A stretch of DNA of 64,000 nucleotides, taken from assembly GCF_900107485.1 (NCBI RefSeq), contig NZ_FNQE01000012.1:25055-89054 (forward strand), in the 5' to 3' direction. The stretch's first letter is position 1, and each line of letters starts with the position of its first letter. This DNA comes from Proteiniborus ethanoligenes. GTDB lineage: Bacteria > Bacillota > Clostridia > Tissierellales > Proteiniboraceae. The notes beneath the pieces were generated by a model. That model worked only from the letters and a program-made list of their open reading frames with translations, did no database searches and was not told where the DNA came from. Made by a program: the position numbers and the translations under genes. Positions 36,522 through 45,826 of this stretch are shown one piece after another.

Positions 36522-37349
36522 TTATAATAACGTAAACCCTATCTCATCTAACCATTTAAGAATTTCTCTGCCAACAATTTCTGCACCAGTTTTATTGTCA
36601 TTGCCTAAGAAATGATTCCCGCCAGGTTTTTCAACAACAGTAATATTATGATATGGCAGTAGTTGTTTCCAGAGATGAGCTTGGATTAGATGGACTTCAG
36701 TATCATCTGAACCATGTAGTATCAATATTGGTAACTCGACATGTTTTCTAAAATATGTCCAATTATCATTAAGTTTAATTTCTTGCCAAAAACGAATAAG
36801 TGGTCCATCACCACGTGGTTTATTGACCTTTAGTATTTCTTCATAGGTCATACTTTCAAATTCTTCAACTTCCTCACGAAATTTATTCCATCTATTCTTG
36901 TCTTTTGTCATCAGAAGTGCATTATGAATTCGATTGGTACAGAGTCCACCGAGAATCACAACTCCCTGTGCTTCCTCAAGTGGTAAATGTGGAATATGGA
37001 GACTTCCTCCACTCCAACAAAATATAATTCTTGGTTTCTCGCAAGGCATTTTTTTGAATAACCTATTTAATTGTTCGATTATTACATTATGATCCACTTT
37101 CATGTATTCATTCCAATTTATTGATTCATGGTTTACACCGCTGCGAGTGTAACGTAGGGTGCTCCACCCGCCACTATTCAAAACCTTTGATAATCTTTTG
37201 TATAAGGACATACACCCTAATGGATATCTAGAATCGCATTTTGGTATATTCCCATCTATGTCCATAGGTGCTGTGCCATGAACTAAAAGAATACTTCCCT
37301 TACTTCCTACTCCAACCGGATGATCCCATATTAAAATATCTTCCCCCAT
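36522..37349 (-). CDS. Alpha/beta hydrolase
   Basis: 275 residues. An early LVHGTAP supplies the oxyanion loop. The nucleophile elbow is CWSGGSL (a G-less variant of GxSxG, W-S-G-G), the acid is probably in HGSDDTEVH, and the histidine in PGGNHFLG near the C-terminus. These are in the order Ser-Asp-His of the fold. There is no signal peptide, so it is cytoplasmic. Substrate unknown; size and motifs suit an esterase or acyl-peptide-type hydrolase. It stands alone, with the 15-bp hairpin at 37433 separating it from the ABC exporter upstream. Confidence 0.75.
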   Translation of the reverse strand: MGEDILIWDHPVGVGSKGSILLVHGTAPMDIDGNIPKCDSRYPLGCMSLYKRLSKVLNSGGWSTLRYTRSGVNHESINWNEYMKVDHNVIIEQLNRLFKKMPCEKPRIIFCWSGGSLHIPHLPLEEAQGVVILGGLCTNRIHNALLMTKDKNRWNKFREEVEEFESMTYEEILKVNKPRGDGPLIRFWQEIKLNDNWTYFRKHVELPILILHGSDDTEVHLIQAHLWKQLLPYHNITVVEKPGGNHFLGNDNKTGAEIVGREILKWLDEIGFTLL

Positions 37350-37432
37350 TTTCCCCCTCCTAACAATTGGTAATTCTCATCCTCATTTTATCATTTCATG
37401 CATAGTCTTTCAACAAATCCCAATTAAATAAA

Positions 37433-37492
37433 GCTTATAATAAAAACCAAGCGCAAAAGAATATTGTTAATGCTCCTGTTTTTATTATAAGC
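37433..37492. terminator. Hairpin downstream of the ABC exporter operon
   Basis: A perfect 15-base-pair inverted repeat (GCTTATAATAAAAAC with GTTTTTATTATAAGC) around a 30-base loop. It lies 19 bases after the stop of the second exporter gene, and TTTATTT follows on the minus strand. It is likely the operon terminator, although A+T-rich. Confidence 0.6.
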
Positions 37493-37510
37493 CTTTAATT
37501 TTAAAATACT

Positions 37511-39361
37511 TTATGCAACAAATTGGCTATTATAAAGCTCTGCATAAAATCCATTTTTCATTAGGAGTTCTTGGTGATTACCTTGCTCTATTATGTCTCC
37601 ATCCTTCATGACAAGAATCAAATCTGCATCTCTTATAGTTGAAAGTCTATGGGCAATTATAAATGAAGTTCTTCCTTTCATTAGGTTTTCCATGGCTTTT
37701 TGTATAAGTATTTCTGTTCTAGTATCTACAGAGGATGTTGCTTCGTCTAATATTAGTATCTTAGGGTCTGAAAGGATTGCCCTAGCTATGGTTAGGAGCT
37801 GTTTTTGACCTTGAGATATGTTGTTAGCCTCTTCATTTATAACCATGTTATATCCATCTGGTAAGGTTTGAATGAATCTATGAGCATGAGCAGATTTTGC
37901 TGCCTTTATTACCTCTTCATCTGTTGCATCTAGCCTCCCATACCTTATGTTTTCCATTATAGTTCCCGAGAATAGCCATGTATCTTGAAGTACCATTCCA
38001 AAATTGTTCCTTAATTCTTCTCTTGTGAATTGACTTATATCATTATTATCTATTAGTATTTTACCCTCCTTAAGGTCATAGAATCTCATTAACAGCTTAA
38101 CTATTGTTGTCTTTCCAGCCCCAGTAGGACCCACTATGGCAATCTTCTGCCCTGGCTTTATATCTGCAGAGAAATTATTTATTATTATTTTATCTTCATT
38201 ATATCCAAATTTGACGTTTTCAAAGATTACTCTTCCTTCTACTTCTTCTAATTTGACTGGCGCTTCGGATTCTTTGACTTCCTCCTCTTCATCTAAGAAT
38301 TCAAATACCCTCTCAGCTGCAGCTATGGTAGATTGAAGCACATTACTTATCTGGGCTACCTGTGCTATAGGCTGAGTAAAGCTTCTTATATATTGGATAA
38401 AGGAAAGTATATCTCCTACTTCTATAGTCCTTCTAATAGCAAACCATCCCCCTAGAATAGAAACTGCTACATAGCCTATGTTCCCAACAAAGACCATAAT
38501 AGGCATCATCATTCCAGAAAGAAACTGTGCCTTCCATGCGGAATTATAAAGTTCTCCGTTAATCCTTCTAAATTCTGCAACTGCTTCTTCCTCTGCATTA
38601 AAGGCTTTCATTATGTTATGACCACTATAAACCTCTTCTATGTGTCCATTAACCTTACCCAAGGATTTTTGCTGCTCTTTAAAAAACTTTTGTGATCTTT
38701 TAATTATAGACATGACCAGTATCATTGAAATAGGCAGTATCAAAATTACAGCAATGGTCATCTGCCAGCTTATAGATATCATCATAATAAGAACACCTAC
38801 AAGTGTGGTAGCAGAAGTAATTATCTGGCTCATGCTTTGGTTTAAGGTCTGGCTTATGGTATCTACATCATTTGTGACCCTTGACAATACATCTCCATAT
38901 GATACAGAATCAAAATATTTAAGTGGCAGCTTATTTACTTTTTCAGATATTTCCTTTCTTAGGTTATAGGATACTTTTTGTGCTACTCCAGTGACTATAA
39001 ACCCTTGTATAAATGAAAATATTGCAGACATTACATACAGTCCAACTAAGAGAAAGATTATATTCAATATATACTGAAAATCAATTCCTCCATCAGGGCT
39101 TCCTGATACCTTAGATACTAATCCTTGAAATATCTTTGTTGTAGCCTTGCCTAGTGTTTTAGGTGCTCTAATGGTAAAAGCTGTGCTCCCTATGGCAAAT
39201 ATCATTACGACAATAAGCTTTAATCTATATGGTTTTAAATAGTTTAAAAGCTTTGAGAAGGTTCCTTTAAAGTCCTTAGGCTTTTCAAATCCTCTTCCCA
39301 TGCCCATGGGTCCATGACCTATTCCTCCCGGTCTTTGTCTTCTCATGTTCTTTTCACTCAT
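37511..39361 (-). CDS. ABC exporter, subunit with consensus ATP site
   Basis: 616 residues: a Gly/Met-rich N-terminal tail, six membrane helices (about 45-330), then an ATPase with Walker A GPTGAGKT, signature ISQGQKQ and Walker B LILDEATSSVD (catalytic Glu present). It matches the YheH/LmrD-type half of heterodimeric multidrug exporters. It overlaps the end of the partner gene by 4 bases (ATGA), so the two are made together. The substrate is unknown; hydrophobic drugs or peptides are usual. It is presumably repressed by the MarR protein encoded first in the operon. Confidence 0.9.
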   Translation of the reverse strand: MSEKNMRRQRPGGIGHGPMGMGRGFEKPKDFKGTFSKLLNYLKPYRLKLIVVMIFAIGSTAFTIRAPKTLGKATTKIFQGLVSKVSGSPDGGIDFQYILNIIFLLVGLYVMSAIFSFIQGFIVTGVAQKVSYNLRKEISEKVNKLPLKYFDSVSYGDVLSRVTNDVDTISQTLNQSMSQIITSATTLVGVLIMMISISWQMTIAVILILPISMILVMSIIKRSQKFFKEQQKSLGKVNGHIEEVYSGHNIMKAFNAEEEAVAEFRRINGELYNSAWKAQFLSGMMMPIMVFVGNIGYVAVSILGGWFAIRRTIEVGDILSFIQYIRSFTQPIAQVAQISNVLQSTIAAAERVFEFLDEEEEVKESEAPVKLEEVEGRVIFENVKFGYNEDKIIINNFSADIKPGQKIAIVGPTGAGKTTIVKLLMRFYDLKEGKILIDNNDISQFTREELRNNFGMVLQDTWLFSGTIMENIRYGRLDATDEEVIKAAKSAHAHRFIQTLPDGYNMVINEEANNISQGQKQLLTIARAILSDPKILILDEATSSVDTRTEILIQKAMENLMKGRTSFIIAHRLSTIRDADLILVMKDGDIIEQGNHQELLMKNGFYAELYNSQFVA

Positions 39362-41604
39362 ATTGCAAGTTCCTCCTCTGATAGTTGTGACAAAGCTATT
39401 TGCTTATAAACACTACAAGTCTTTAGAAGCTCCTTGTGAGTTCCCTTGCCTACAATTTTTCCTTCATCTAAAACTATTATATTTTCAGCATTCATTATAG
39501 TGTTAATTCTCTGTGCAACTATTAGTATCGTTCTACCTTTTATTTCTTCGTTTATGGCCTTTCTCAAGGCTGCATCTGTTTTAAAATCAAGGGCTGAAAA
39601 GCTATCATCAAAAATAAGCACTTCTGGTTTTTTAGCTAATGCTCTGGCAATTGAAAGTCTTTGTCTTTGACCGCCTGAAACATTAGTCCCCCCCTGAGAT
39701 ATTTCAGATTGTATTCCTTCTTCTTTTTCATCTATAAATTCCTTTGCTTGTGATATTTCTATGGCTTTTAGAATATCATCATGGCTTGTGTTGCTATTTT
39801 TACCATATTTTACATTGCTTTCTATGGTTCCTGTAAATAATATACCTTTTTGTGGAACATATCCAAGCTTTTCTCTTAAGTCACGAAGTCTAACATGCCT
39901 TATATCTATGCCATCAAGAAGTATTTCGCCTTCTGTAACATCATAGAATCTCGGTATTAGGTTGATAAGTGTTGACTTGCCACTTCCTGTACTCCCAATA
40001 AATGCAGTAGTTTCTCCTGGTTTTGCAGTAAATGATATATTTTCAAGAACATATTCTTCTGCACCTGGATATTTAAAGCTAACATTTCTAAACTCTATTA
40101 ATCCCTTCATATCATATTTAAACTCTTTAGGATTTGTAGGATCTTCAACCGTAAGCTTTTCATCTAGCACTTCAGAAATTCTTTGAGCTGATACAGATGC
40201 TCTTGGTAGCATTATTGATATCATTGATATCATAAGGAAGGACATGATTATCTGCATTGTGTATTGCATAAATGCCATCATATCTCCTACCTGTATTGCA
40301 CCCTTGTCTATTTCATGTGCCCCTACCCAAATAATTAGTAATGTTATACCATTCATAATAAGCATCATGGTAGGCATCATCATAGTCATTAATCTTGATA
40401 CAAAAAGATTAGTTTTTGTTAAATCTTTATTTGCATTGTCAAACTTCTTTTCTTCAAACTTCTGAGTATTGAAGGCTCTGATTACCAGCATTCCGTTGAG
40501 GGCCTCTCTCATTACACGATTAACCTTATCAACAAGCTTCTGTAGGCTTTTAAACTTTGGCATAGCTATAGCAAAAAGCACTATTACTAATGTAAGAATA
40601 GCCATAACTCCAACTGCAACTATCCATGCCATTGATGTGTTTGTTCTTAGAGCCCTTATTACCCCACCTGCTCCTAGAATAGGTGCATAGAATACCATCC
40701 TTAACATCATTACTGTAAACATTTGCACCTGTTGTATATCGTTTGTACTTCTAGTTATTAAGGAAGCCGTAGAAAAGTTATCGAATTCACCATTAGAAAA
40801 GGCAGTTACTTTCTTAAATACCTTATATCTTAAGTTTCTACCAAGTCCTGAGGATGCCTTTGCTGATAGAAAGCCTACAGCTATTGATGCTATCATGCTT
40901 ATAAGTGCAATAAGAAGCATGATTCCACCTATATATAGTATATAATTAGATTGGTTTTTTCTAATATCTACTCCTAAATCTTCATATTGAGTTTTAATAT
41001 AGTTTATGGCTGATTGTTCTATAATAGCTTGGGGCATATTTGAAAGCTGCTCTGTGATTTGAAGCTTTAGAGCATCTAATTGTTCCCTAGGCAAATTATT
41101 TAATACTAAAAATGGGTCCGTTCCTTCAGGGAAATTTGCAAAAGGGTCTTTTTTCATGTTTTCTGGGGCTACGTTTCCTGAGCCTCTTTTTTCTATGCTG
41201 TCTACAATAAATAGAGCCTTACTTAGAAAAGAATTCATATTTCCAATATCTTCTTTTGAATCAGTATCTAAAGCATATAGATTTATCTTTTCTAATGCTG
41301 GATATTTCTCTAGATATTTTTCATATTCATTTCCCTCTAAGCTTTCCTTGTTTATTAGCTTATAGCTATTATCCACTAGGTCTCTTTCTTCTGTATTTAA
41401 AAAAACTTTAACTTTTTCCATATTGTCAGCTTTCATTACTTCAGGTACTGCATTTTCTATTCCATTTTGCTGAATCCCCACATTAACTATATTTGACATA
41501 TAGTCGGGTAGAGCAAGCTCTGCACTGGCTTGAAGGAAAAGTAAGGCTATTATAACACCTATTGATATAGCGAATGGCTTGAATTCCTTAAATAACTTTA
41601 ACAT
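39358..41604 (-). CDS. ABC exporter, subunit with degenerate catalytic residue
   Basis: 748 residues. An extra extracytoplasmic insert of about 150 residues lies between helices 1 and 2 (residues 30-220, charged, with DPFLVLNNLPREQLDALKL). Five more membrane segments and an ATPase follow: Walker A GSTGSGKS, signature VSGGQRQRLS, Walker B LIFDDSFSALD. The catalytic Glu is Asp, the usual mark of the non-hydrolysing half of a heterodimeric exporter. It starts 20 bases after marR. The long insert is typical of LmrC/YheI-like relatives in Clostridia. Confidence 0.88.
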   Translation of the reverse strand: MLKLFKEFKPFAISIGVIIALLFLQASAELALPDYMSNIVNVGIQQNGIENAVPEVMKADNMEKVKVFLNTEERDLVDNSYKLINKESLEGNEYEKYLEKYPALEKINLYALDTDSKEDIGNMNSFLSKALFIVDSIEKRGSGNVAPENMKKDPFANFPEGTDPFLVLNNLPREQLDALKLQITEQLSNMPQAIIEQSAINYIKTQYEDLGVDIRKNQSNYILYIGGIMLLIALISMIASIAVGFLSAKASSGLGRNLRYKVFKKVTAFSNGEFDNFSTASLITRSTNDIQQVQMFTVMMLRMVFYAPILGAGGVIRALRTNTSMAWIVAVGVMAILTLVIVLFAIAMPKFKSLQKLVDKVNRVMREALNGMLVIRAFNTQKFEEKKFDNANKDLTKTNLFVSRLMTMMMPTMMLIMNGITLLIIWVGAHEIDKGAIQVGDMMAFMQYTMQIIMSFLMISMISIMLPRASVSAQRISEVLDEKLTVEDPTNPKEFKYDMKGLIEFRNVSFKYPGAEEYVLENISFTAKPGETTAFIGSTGSGKSTLINLIPRFYDVTEGEILLDGIDIRHVRLRDLREKLGYVPQKGILFTGTIESNVKYGKNSNTSHDDILKAIEISQAKEFIDEKEEGIQSEISQGGTNVSGGQRQRLSIARALAKKPEVLIFDDSFSALDFKTDAALRKAINEEIKGRTILIVAQRINTIMNAENIIVLDEGKIVGKGTHKELLKTCSVYKQIALSQLSEEELAI

Positions 41605-41624
41605 GCTAACCTCCTAAATAGTAT

Positions 41625-42083
41625 TTACTGTTTGCTGTCTGGTATAGATAAATTATCTCGCATTTGCATCAGTAATCTTCTTAAAATTATCTTTTCTTCT
41701 ACTGTAAAATTTCCAAAACATTCTTCCTCAAGGTTCTTTATTATACCCATTGCTTTACTACATATTTCTTTGCCTTTATCCGTAAGATATACTCTAGATA
41801 CCCTTTGGTCTTCAGTATCTTGTTTACGCTCTACTAGATTTACCCTCTCCATTCTCTTTAGCATTACTGTTATGGTGGCAGGGGTTATTTTTAACTTCTC
41901 TGATAATTCTTTTTGACTCTGTCCGTCTTTCTTATTTAATATAAATAATAAGTGTGGTTGCCCAGGATATATTCCTATCTCATCAAGAAGTACATGGGTC
42001 CGATGATGATGAAGTCTTAATATTTCTAGAAAAATATAATATAATGAACCTTTATCTATTTTCTCCACATTTTTAACCTCCAT
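41625..42083 (-). CDS. MarR-family regulator
   Basis: 152 residues with the classic winged helix: LSEKLKITPATITVMLKRMERVNLVERKQDTEDQRVSRVYLTDKG, including the DxRxxxLT wing. MarR proteins are dimeric repressors released by small ligands. It is the first gene of the exporter operon and probably represses it. Candidate operators overlap the promoter just upstream (42095-42139). Confidence 0.92.
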   Translation of the reverse strand: MEVKNVEKIDKGSLYYIFLEILRLHHHRTHVLLDEIGIYPGQPHLLFILNKKDGQSQKELSEKLKITPATITVMLKRMERVNLVERKQDTEDQRVSRVYLTDKGKEICSKAMGIIKNLEEECFGNFTVEEKIILRRLLMQMRDNLSIPDSKQ

Positions 42084-42094
42084 TTAGTTAGTCG

Positions 42095-42139
42095 CCTAAT
42101 CATATTAATAATGATAGCATTATCTTACGTCCTAGTCAA
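42095..42139 (-). promoter_or_regulatory. Promoter and MarR operator of the exporter operon
   Basis: Minus strand TTGACT (42139-42134), 17 bases, TATCAT (42116-42111). Overlapping and downstream are the near-palindromes ATCATTATTAATATGAT and TTAGGCGACTAA, both good MarR-size sites, between the -10 and the marR start. A repressor bound there would block transcription. Confidence 0.65.
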
Positions 42140-42320
42140 TACATATTTATAGTGCAAGTTTATATGTTTTTTATTTAGATGGCTAACATGTTTTCTCTTT
42201 ACAAAAAAATTAGTATCCCATTGGATACCCGATCAACAACTATACTATAGTCTTATTATTTAGTAGTATTAGACATGAGAAACTCAAATATGGTAAAATA
42301 TTAATGATATTTTAAAGGAT

Positions 42321-42503
42321 GTGATTATCATTAGTAAGCATAACTTTTTCAAAACAGAATTTGATTATGAAGAGGATAGCTATGATAGATTAAAAAACAT
42401 AAGCAGAAGCAATAACAAATACAAAGGATTTACTAACAAGTCTACTATGAAAAAGCCTGAGTTTGACTATGAAGAGGATCCTTATGAGCCTGAAAAGGGT
42501 TAA
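42321..42503 (+). CDS. Small acidic protein with duplicated FDYEED motif
   Basis: 60 residues from GTG 42321; the start is uncertain because AAAGGA lies too close, and an ATT 9 bases further in would suit it better. The two halves share KTEFDYEEDSYDR (residues 11-23) and KPEFDYEEDPYEP (45-57), separated by a Lys/Asn/Ser linker. No membrane segment. The acidic, Tyr-rich motif looks like a binding peptide. It lies divergent from marR and convergent with the permease operon. Function unknown. Confidence 0.5.
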   Translation: MIIISKHNFFKTEFDYEEDSYDRLKNISRSNNKYKGFTNKSTMKKPEFDYEEDPYEPEKG

Positions 42504-42526
42504 AAAAACCTATGGTCTCCCATAGG

Positions 42527-43240
42527 TTATCCTACTTGTATTGCTTTTGCTGGACATTTTTCTTGAATTTTTTGGGCCTTGGTTTCTGTTTCTTCTGTAA
42601 CCTTATTATTTATAACTAAAGCCTTATTTCCTTCCATGAAAAAGTGTTCTGGAACTAGTTTTTCACATATACCACAGCCTATGCAAAATTCTGATTTTAG
42701 TATTATAGTACCTTCCTCTATTTCCTCATTTTCCATAGGTAAATCTTCTTTTTTCACTAGCTTTGATATTATATAACCCATCAAAAATATTGATATAGTT
42801 GTAAATACCCATCTTGTAGCCATGAACTTTGGGCTTAAAAACTTTGCTTCATTAGCGAGCATAGGAATCTTAATAACAGCCCAAGCACTCAATATAACTA
42901 CTATATTAGATATGCTAGCCCCCTTTTTTAGCAGAGTTTTACATATTGGGAAAGCTGCATATATGGGTCCTGCTGATATACTTCCTAATAGCAATGATAT
43001 AAATGAGCCTTTGAAGCCTGAGCCTTCACCTAAATGCTCCATTATCATCTTCTTAGGTACCCATGCCTCTAGTAATGATGTAAGCAAGAATACTACTGGC
43101 ATTATCATAAGCATTTCTTTTATATAATAGCCACTATTCTTTACAGATAAGGTTGCTTTTTCTGTGTTAGTTAAAAATAATATTATATATATTGCCCCAA
43201 CTATTACTAAAAATTTATTTTTCTTTAATTTCTCTATCAT
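42527..43240 (-). CDS. Permease half with C-terminal ferredoxin domain
   Basis: 237 residues: about five membrane helices (1-165) of the DUF318/ArsP type, with SISAGPIYAAFPICKTLL as the core signature. A short soluble tail with SEFCIGCGICEKLVPEHF and later EKCPAKAI follows. These provide four Cys for one [4Fe-4S] or similar cluster, as in monocluster ferredoxins. The cluster may couple redox state to transport. It overlaps the other half by 4 bases. ArsP moves trivalent organoarsenicals; that substrate is not shown here. Confidence 0.75.
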   Translation of the reverse strand: MIEKLKKNKFLVIVGAIYIILFLTNTEKATLSVKNSGYYIKEMLMIMPVVFLLTSLLEAWVPKKMIMEHLGEGSGFKGSFISLLLGSISAGPIYAAFPICKTLLKKGASISNIVVILSAWAVIKIPMLANEAKFLSPKFMATRWVFTTISIFLMGYIISKLVKKEDLPMENEEIEEGTIILKSEFCIGCGICEKLVPEHFFMEGNKALVINNKVTEETETKAQKIQEKCPAKAIQVG

Positions 43241-43719
43241 AGTATTACCCCCATTGCTACAGATATAAGTATTGCAAATACAAAACTAAGGCTATTTCTA
43301 GCTATGGCAAATTTACTACCAAACTCCTGTCTTTCTAGGTTAAATGTAACTAATCCAACCATGGTCAATGTAGTTAAAAATGCTACTGCAGGTACTATGC
43401 TAGCTCCCATATCTACTATTGAACCTACTAATGGAAATGCAATAAAGGCTGGTATTAGAGTAATACTTCCTAAAGCTGCTGAAAGTAATGTGGCTAATAT
43501 AACATTAGAGCTGCCTAGGTACTCTTTGATTACATGTGGAGGTATAAATGTGAGAATAAGTCCTATTAAGAACAGTATACCTACTATTTGCCCTACCATA
43601 TTACCCATCATTTTTTTTGACATTTTCATTGCATTTAATGTCTTTTTCTTGTCTTTAATCATAGATACAATAAACCATATTCCTGTGATTAGCCATAGGC
43701 CCTTTGTGAAAATATCCAT
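43237..43719 (-). CDS. Permease half (DUF318/ArsP-like)
   Basis: 160 residues with about four membrane helices. It contains the same kind of repeat as its neighbour: SAALGSITLIPAFIAFPLVGSIVDMGAS. In most relatives both halves are one polypeptide of 300 or more residues, so this permease is split in two genes. It is the first gene of the pair. It is divergent from the Crp/Fnr regulator, and the operator palindrome lies between them. Confidence 0.72.
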   Translation of the reverse strand: MDIFTKGLWLITGIWFIVSMIKDKKKTLNAMKMSKKMMGNMVGQIVGILFLIGLILTFIPPHVIKEYLGSSNVILATLLSAALGSITLIPAFIAFPLVGSIVDMGASIVPAVAFLTTLTMVGLVTFNLERQEFGSKFAIARNSLSFVFAILISVAMGVIL

Positions 43720-43773
43720 AAGTCATCTCCTTTAAAAGTTATTCTACTTAATTATAATTTGTAATGATATAAT

Positions 43774-43797
43774 AAAAAGTAACTATGGTTACTTTTT
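43774..43797. promoter_or_regulatory. Crp/Fnr-type operator palindrome
   Basis: AAAAAGTAAC and GTTACTTTTT form a perfect 10-base inverted repeat around TATG. It sits between the regulator start (43810) and the divergent permease start (43719), just before the regulator's own ribosome site. Dimeric Crp-family proteins bind such GTAAC-N4-GTTAC sites, so autoregulation and control of the permease are likely. Confidence 0.7.
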
Positions 43798-43809
43798 GGA
43801 GGTTTTTTT

Positions 43810-44472
43810 ATGAATATTAATAAATACAAGGATTTTCTAGCTCAAATCCACCTGTTTAACATGCTTTCTCCTAATGAAATAGATGAATACTTTCAATCTA
43901 ATAAATTTGAAATTAAAAATTATAATAAAAATTCAATTATTTATTTGCAAAATGAAAAGTGTAATACTGTTGATGTGATATTAAAGGGAGATATAGCTAT
44001 CCAGAGGATTGATGAAAGTGGAGATGTATTAACAATAACCTCTTTATCCTCTGGAGATATTATGGGTGGCAACTTAGCCTTCTCAGAAAATAATCAATAT
44101 CCTATGACTATTATAGCTACGTCTAGCTCTAAGGTACTCCATATAAAAAAAGAGTTAATTATAGAGCTTTGCCAAAGCAACAAGGAATTTTTAGTCCAGT
44201 TTTTTCAATGTCTTTCAGATAAAACATTGATTCTTACAGATAAAATTAAGTTTATATCAATAAAAAGCATTCGTGATAAAATAATTGAATTTCTGAATTA
44301 CGAATACTATATTCAGAAAAATACCACTATTAAATTAAATATTACGAAAAAAGAACTCTCTGAAAGACTTGGAATACAAAGACCTTCTTTTTTCAGAGAG
44401 CTAAGCAAAATGAAAAAAGAAGGTCTTATTGATTATGATTCTAAAAATATTAAGATTTTATATTTTAAGTAA
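43810..44472 (+). CDS. Crp/Fnr-family transcription regulator
   Basis: 220 residues. The N-terminal cyclic-nucleotide-type beta barrel is seen in NSIIYLQNEKCNTVDVILKGDIAIQRI and LSSGDIMGGNLAF. A long dimer helix and a C-terminal HTH (ITKKELSERLGIQRPSFFRELSKMKKEG) follow. It lacks the Cys cluster of Fnr, so oxygen sensing through a [4Fe-4S] centre is unlikely; heme sensing as in HcpR is possible but unproven. It controls the adjacent permease by position. Confidence 0.85.
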   Translation: MNINKYKDFLAQIHLFNMLSPNEIDEYFQSNKFEIKNYNKNSIIYLQNEKCNTVDVILKGDIAIQRIDESGDVLTITSLSSGDIMGGNLAFSENNQYPMTIIATSSSKVLHIKKELIIELCQSNKEFLVQFFQCLSDKTLILTDKIKFISIKSIRDKIIEFLNYEYYIQKNTTIKLNITKKELSERLGIQRPSFFRELSKMKKEGLIDYDSKNIKILYFK

Positions 44473-44514
44473 GGGTTATTTTCTATTTAGGCTTGTTTGT
44501 AATTTCTTTGTGTA

Positions 44515-45741
44515 CTAGCGTTTTGCATCAGCTGGAACTGTTATTGGTGGTGCTATATCCTCTGCTGGTATTTCACGTACTAGTTTTGGTACTGGATGAT
44601 CTACACCCTCTACTTCTGTCAGTATGATCTCATATAACACCTGTATTGCTTGATGATCTTCTTCACGGAAGTATCTCTTGCCAGTTGGGCTATCAAATTC
44701 CATGCCTCTCATAGTTTTGATTAGCTCTTCTGCATCAGCATTTCCACCGGTTTTCTCTAAAGCTGTAACTATTGCTATAGCAGAAGCCATTCCTCCTGAC
44801 ACGAAAATATCTGGCACTTGTCCATACTTTTCCTTATGCTTTTCAACTAGCCAATCATTAACAGGATTTTGAGGAACACTATTATAATATAAGGTATAGC
44901 CATGCATTCCTATCATAGGCTGCATCATTTTTAAAGCTGCAATCTCAGCTACTCCTGCAGTTATTTGTATACCATATTGCTCTAGGTTTAGCTCCATTAA
45001 TTGACCCCATGGGTTGTTAGCTCCTGCCCAAATAACAATAAGATAATCTGGCCTAGCTTCCCTAATTCTTAATATATATGGTGTGAAATCTGTAGTTTCT
45101 GCTGGTGGAAACTCTTGATGTATTAGCTCTGCTCCATTATTTTTTAAGGAGTTAACAGCAGGCTCTACCATTGATCTTCCATATGCACTATCTGGTGCCA
45201 ATGTAGCAACCTTAGCGCCTGGTTTGCCAGTGACAATAACGTTCGCAACTGCATTAGCATCTTGTGCTGAGTTTCTACCTGTACGGAATGTGTATCTGTT
45301 CCAGCTTGGTCCAGTTAAAAAATCTGCTGCTGCTGGTTCAAGTACAATTACCTTCTTAAATTCTTCCGCAAGCTCTAGAATTGCCGCAGCATCAGAGGAT
45401 GATGCAGGTCCTACTAATATATCAACCTTATCTTGATCTAATAGCTTTATTGCTCTTTCTCTTGCTACGTCAGGCACAGTTGTAGTGTCTTCCCAAATAA
45501 CCTCTATTTTTCTACCTGCTACTTCCATAGTTCCCTTTGTAGCATATTCTAGTCCTAGCATAAATCCTCTTTGGTTTTGTTGACCATAATCTTGTAGAGC
45601 ACCACTTAAGGATGTAATTCCCCCGATTCTAATAGGTTGGCTTTTATCTACACCACCCGTTGTCTTGCTTCCACAGCCTGCTAATAATAGTGAGGACATA
45701 ATAACTATAACTAACAATAAAGAAATTACTTTTCTTTTCAA
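44515..45741 (-). CDS. Branched-chain amino acid-type ABC substrate-binding lipoprotein
   Basis: 408 residues. The N-terminus is a lipoprotein signal: a basic start, a hydrophobic stretch and LLAGC with Cys at 23, so the mature protein is anchored outside the membrane. The body is a type I periplasmic-binding fold, with IRIGGITSLSGALQDYGQQ and VDILVGPASSSDAAA. These are the LivK pattern for branched-chain amino acids or related carboxylates. No ABC permease or ATPase gene is close by, so it either uses a distant transporter or serves as a sensor. It is the last gene on the sigma-54-controlled strand. Confidence 0.85.
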   Translation of the reverse strand: MKRKVISLLLVIVIMSSLLLAGCGSKTTGGVDKSQPIRIGGITSLSGALQDYGQQNQRGFMLGLEYATKGTMEVAGRKIEVIWEDTTTVPDVARERAIKLLDQDKVDILVGPASSSDAAAILELAEEFKKVIVLEPAAADFLTGPSWNRYTFRTGRNSAQDANAVANVIVTGKPGAKVATLAPDSAYGRSMVEPAVNSLKNNGAELIHQEFPPAETTDFTPYILRIREARPDYLIVIWAGANNPWGQLMELNLEQYGIQITAGVAEIAALKMMQPMIGMHGYTLYYNSVPQNPVNDWLVEKHKEKYGQVPDIFVSGGMASAIAIVTALEKTGGNADAEELIKTMRGMEFDSPTGKRYFREEDHQAIQVLYEIILTEVEGVDHPVPKLVREIPAEDIAPPITVPADAKR

Positions 45742-45826
45742 AACATTTCCCCCTTATTTATCTTTGATTTTAATTATTTACAGTTCTATTCTTCTATAGC
45801 TTTTGTTCAGCTTTTAAAGTATATTT

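Noticed and set aside
36306..36527. Plus-strand reading frame beginning MPKYTQPYPP, reminiscent of some transposase starts
   Set aside because: No ribosome site, unnatural composition after the first ten residues and overlap with the hydrolase end.
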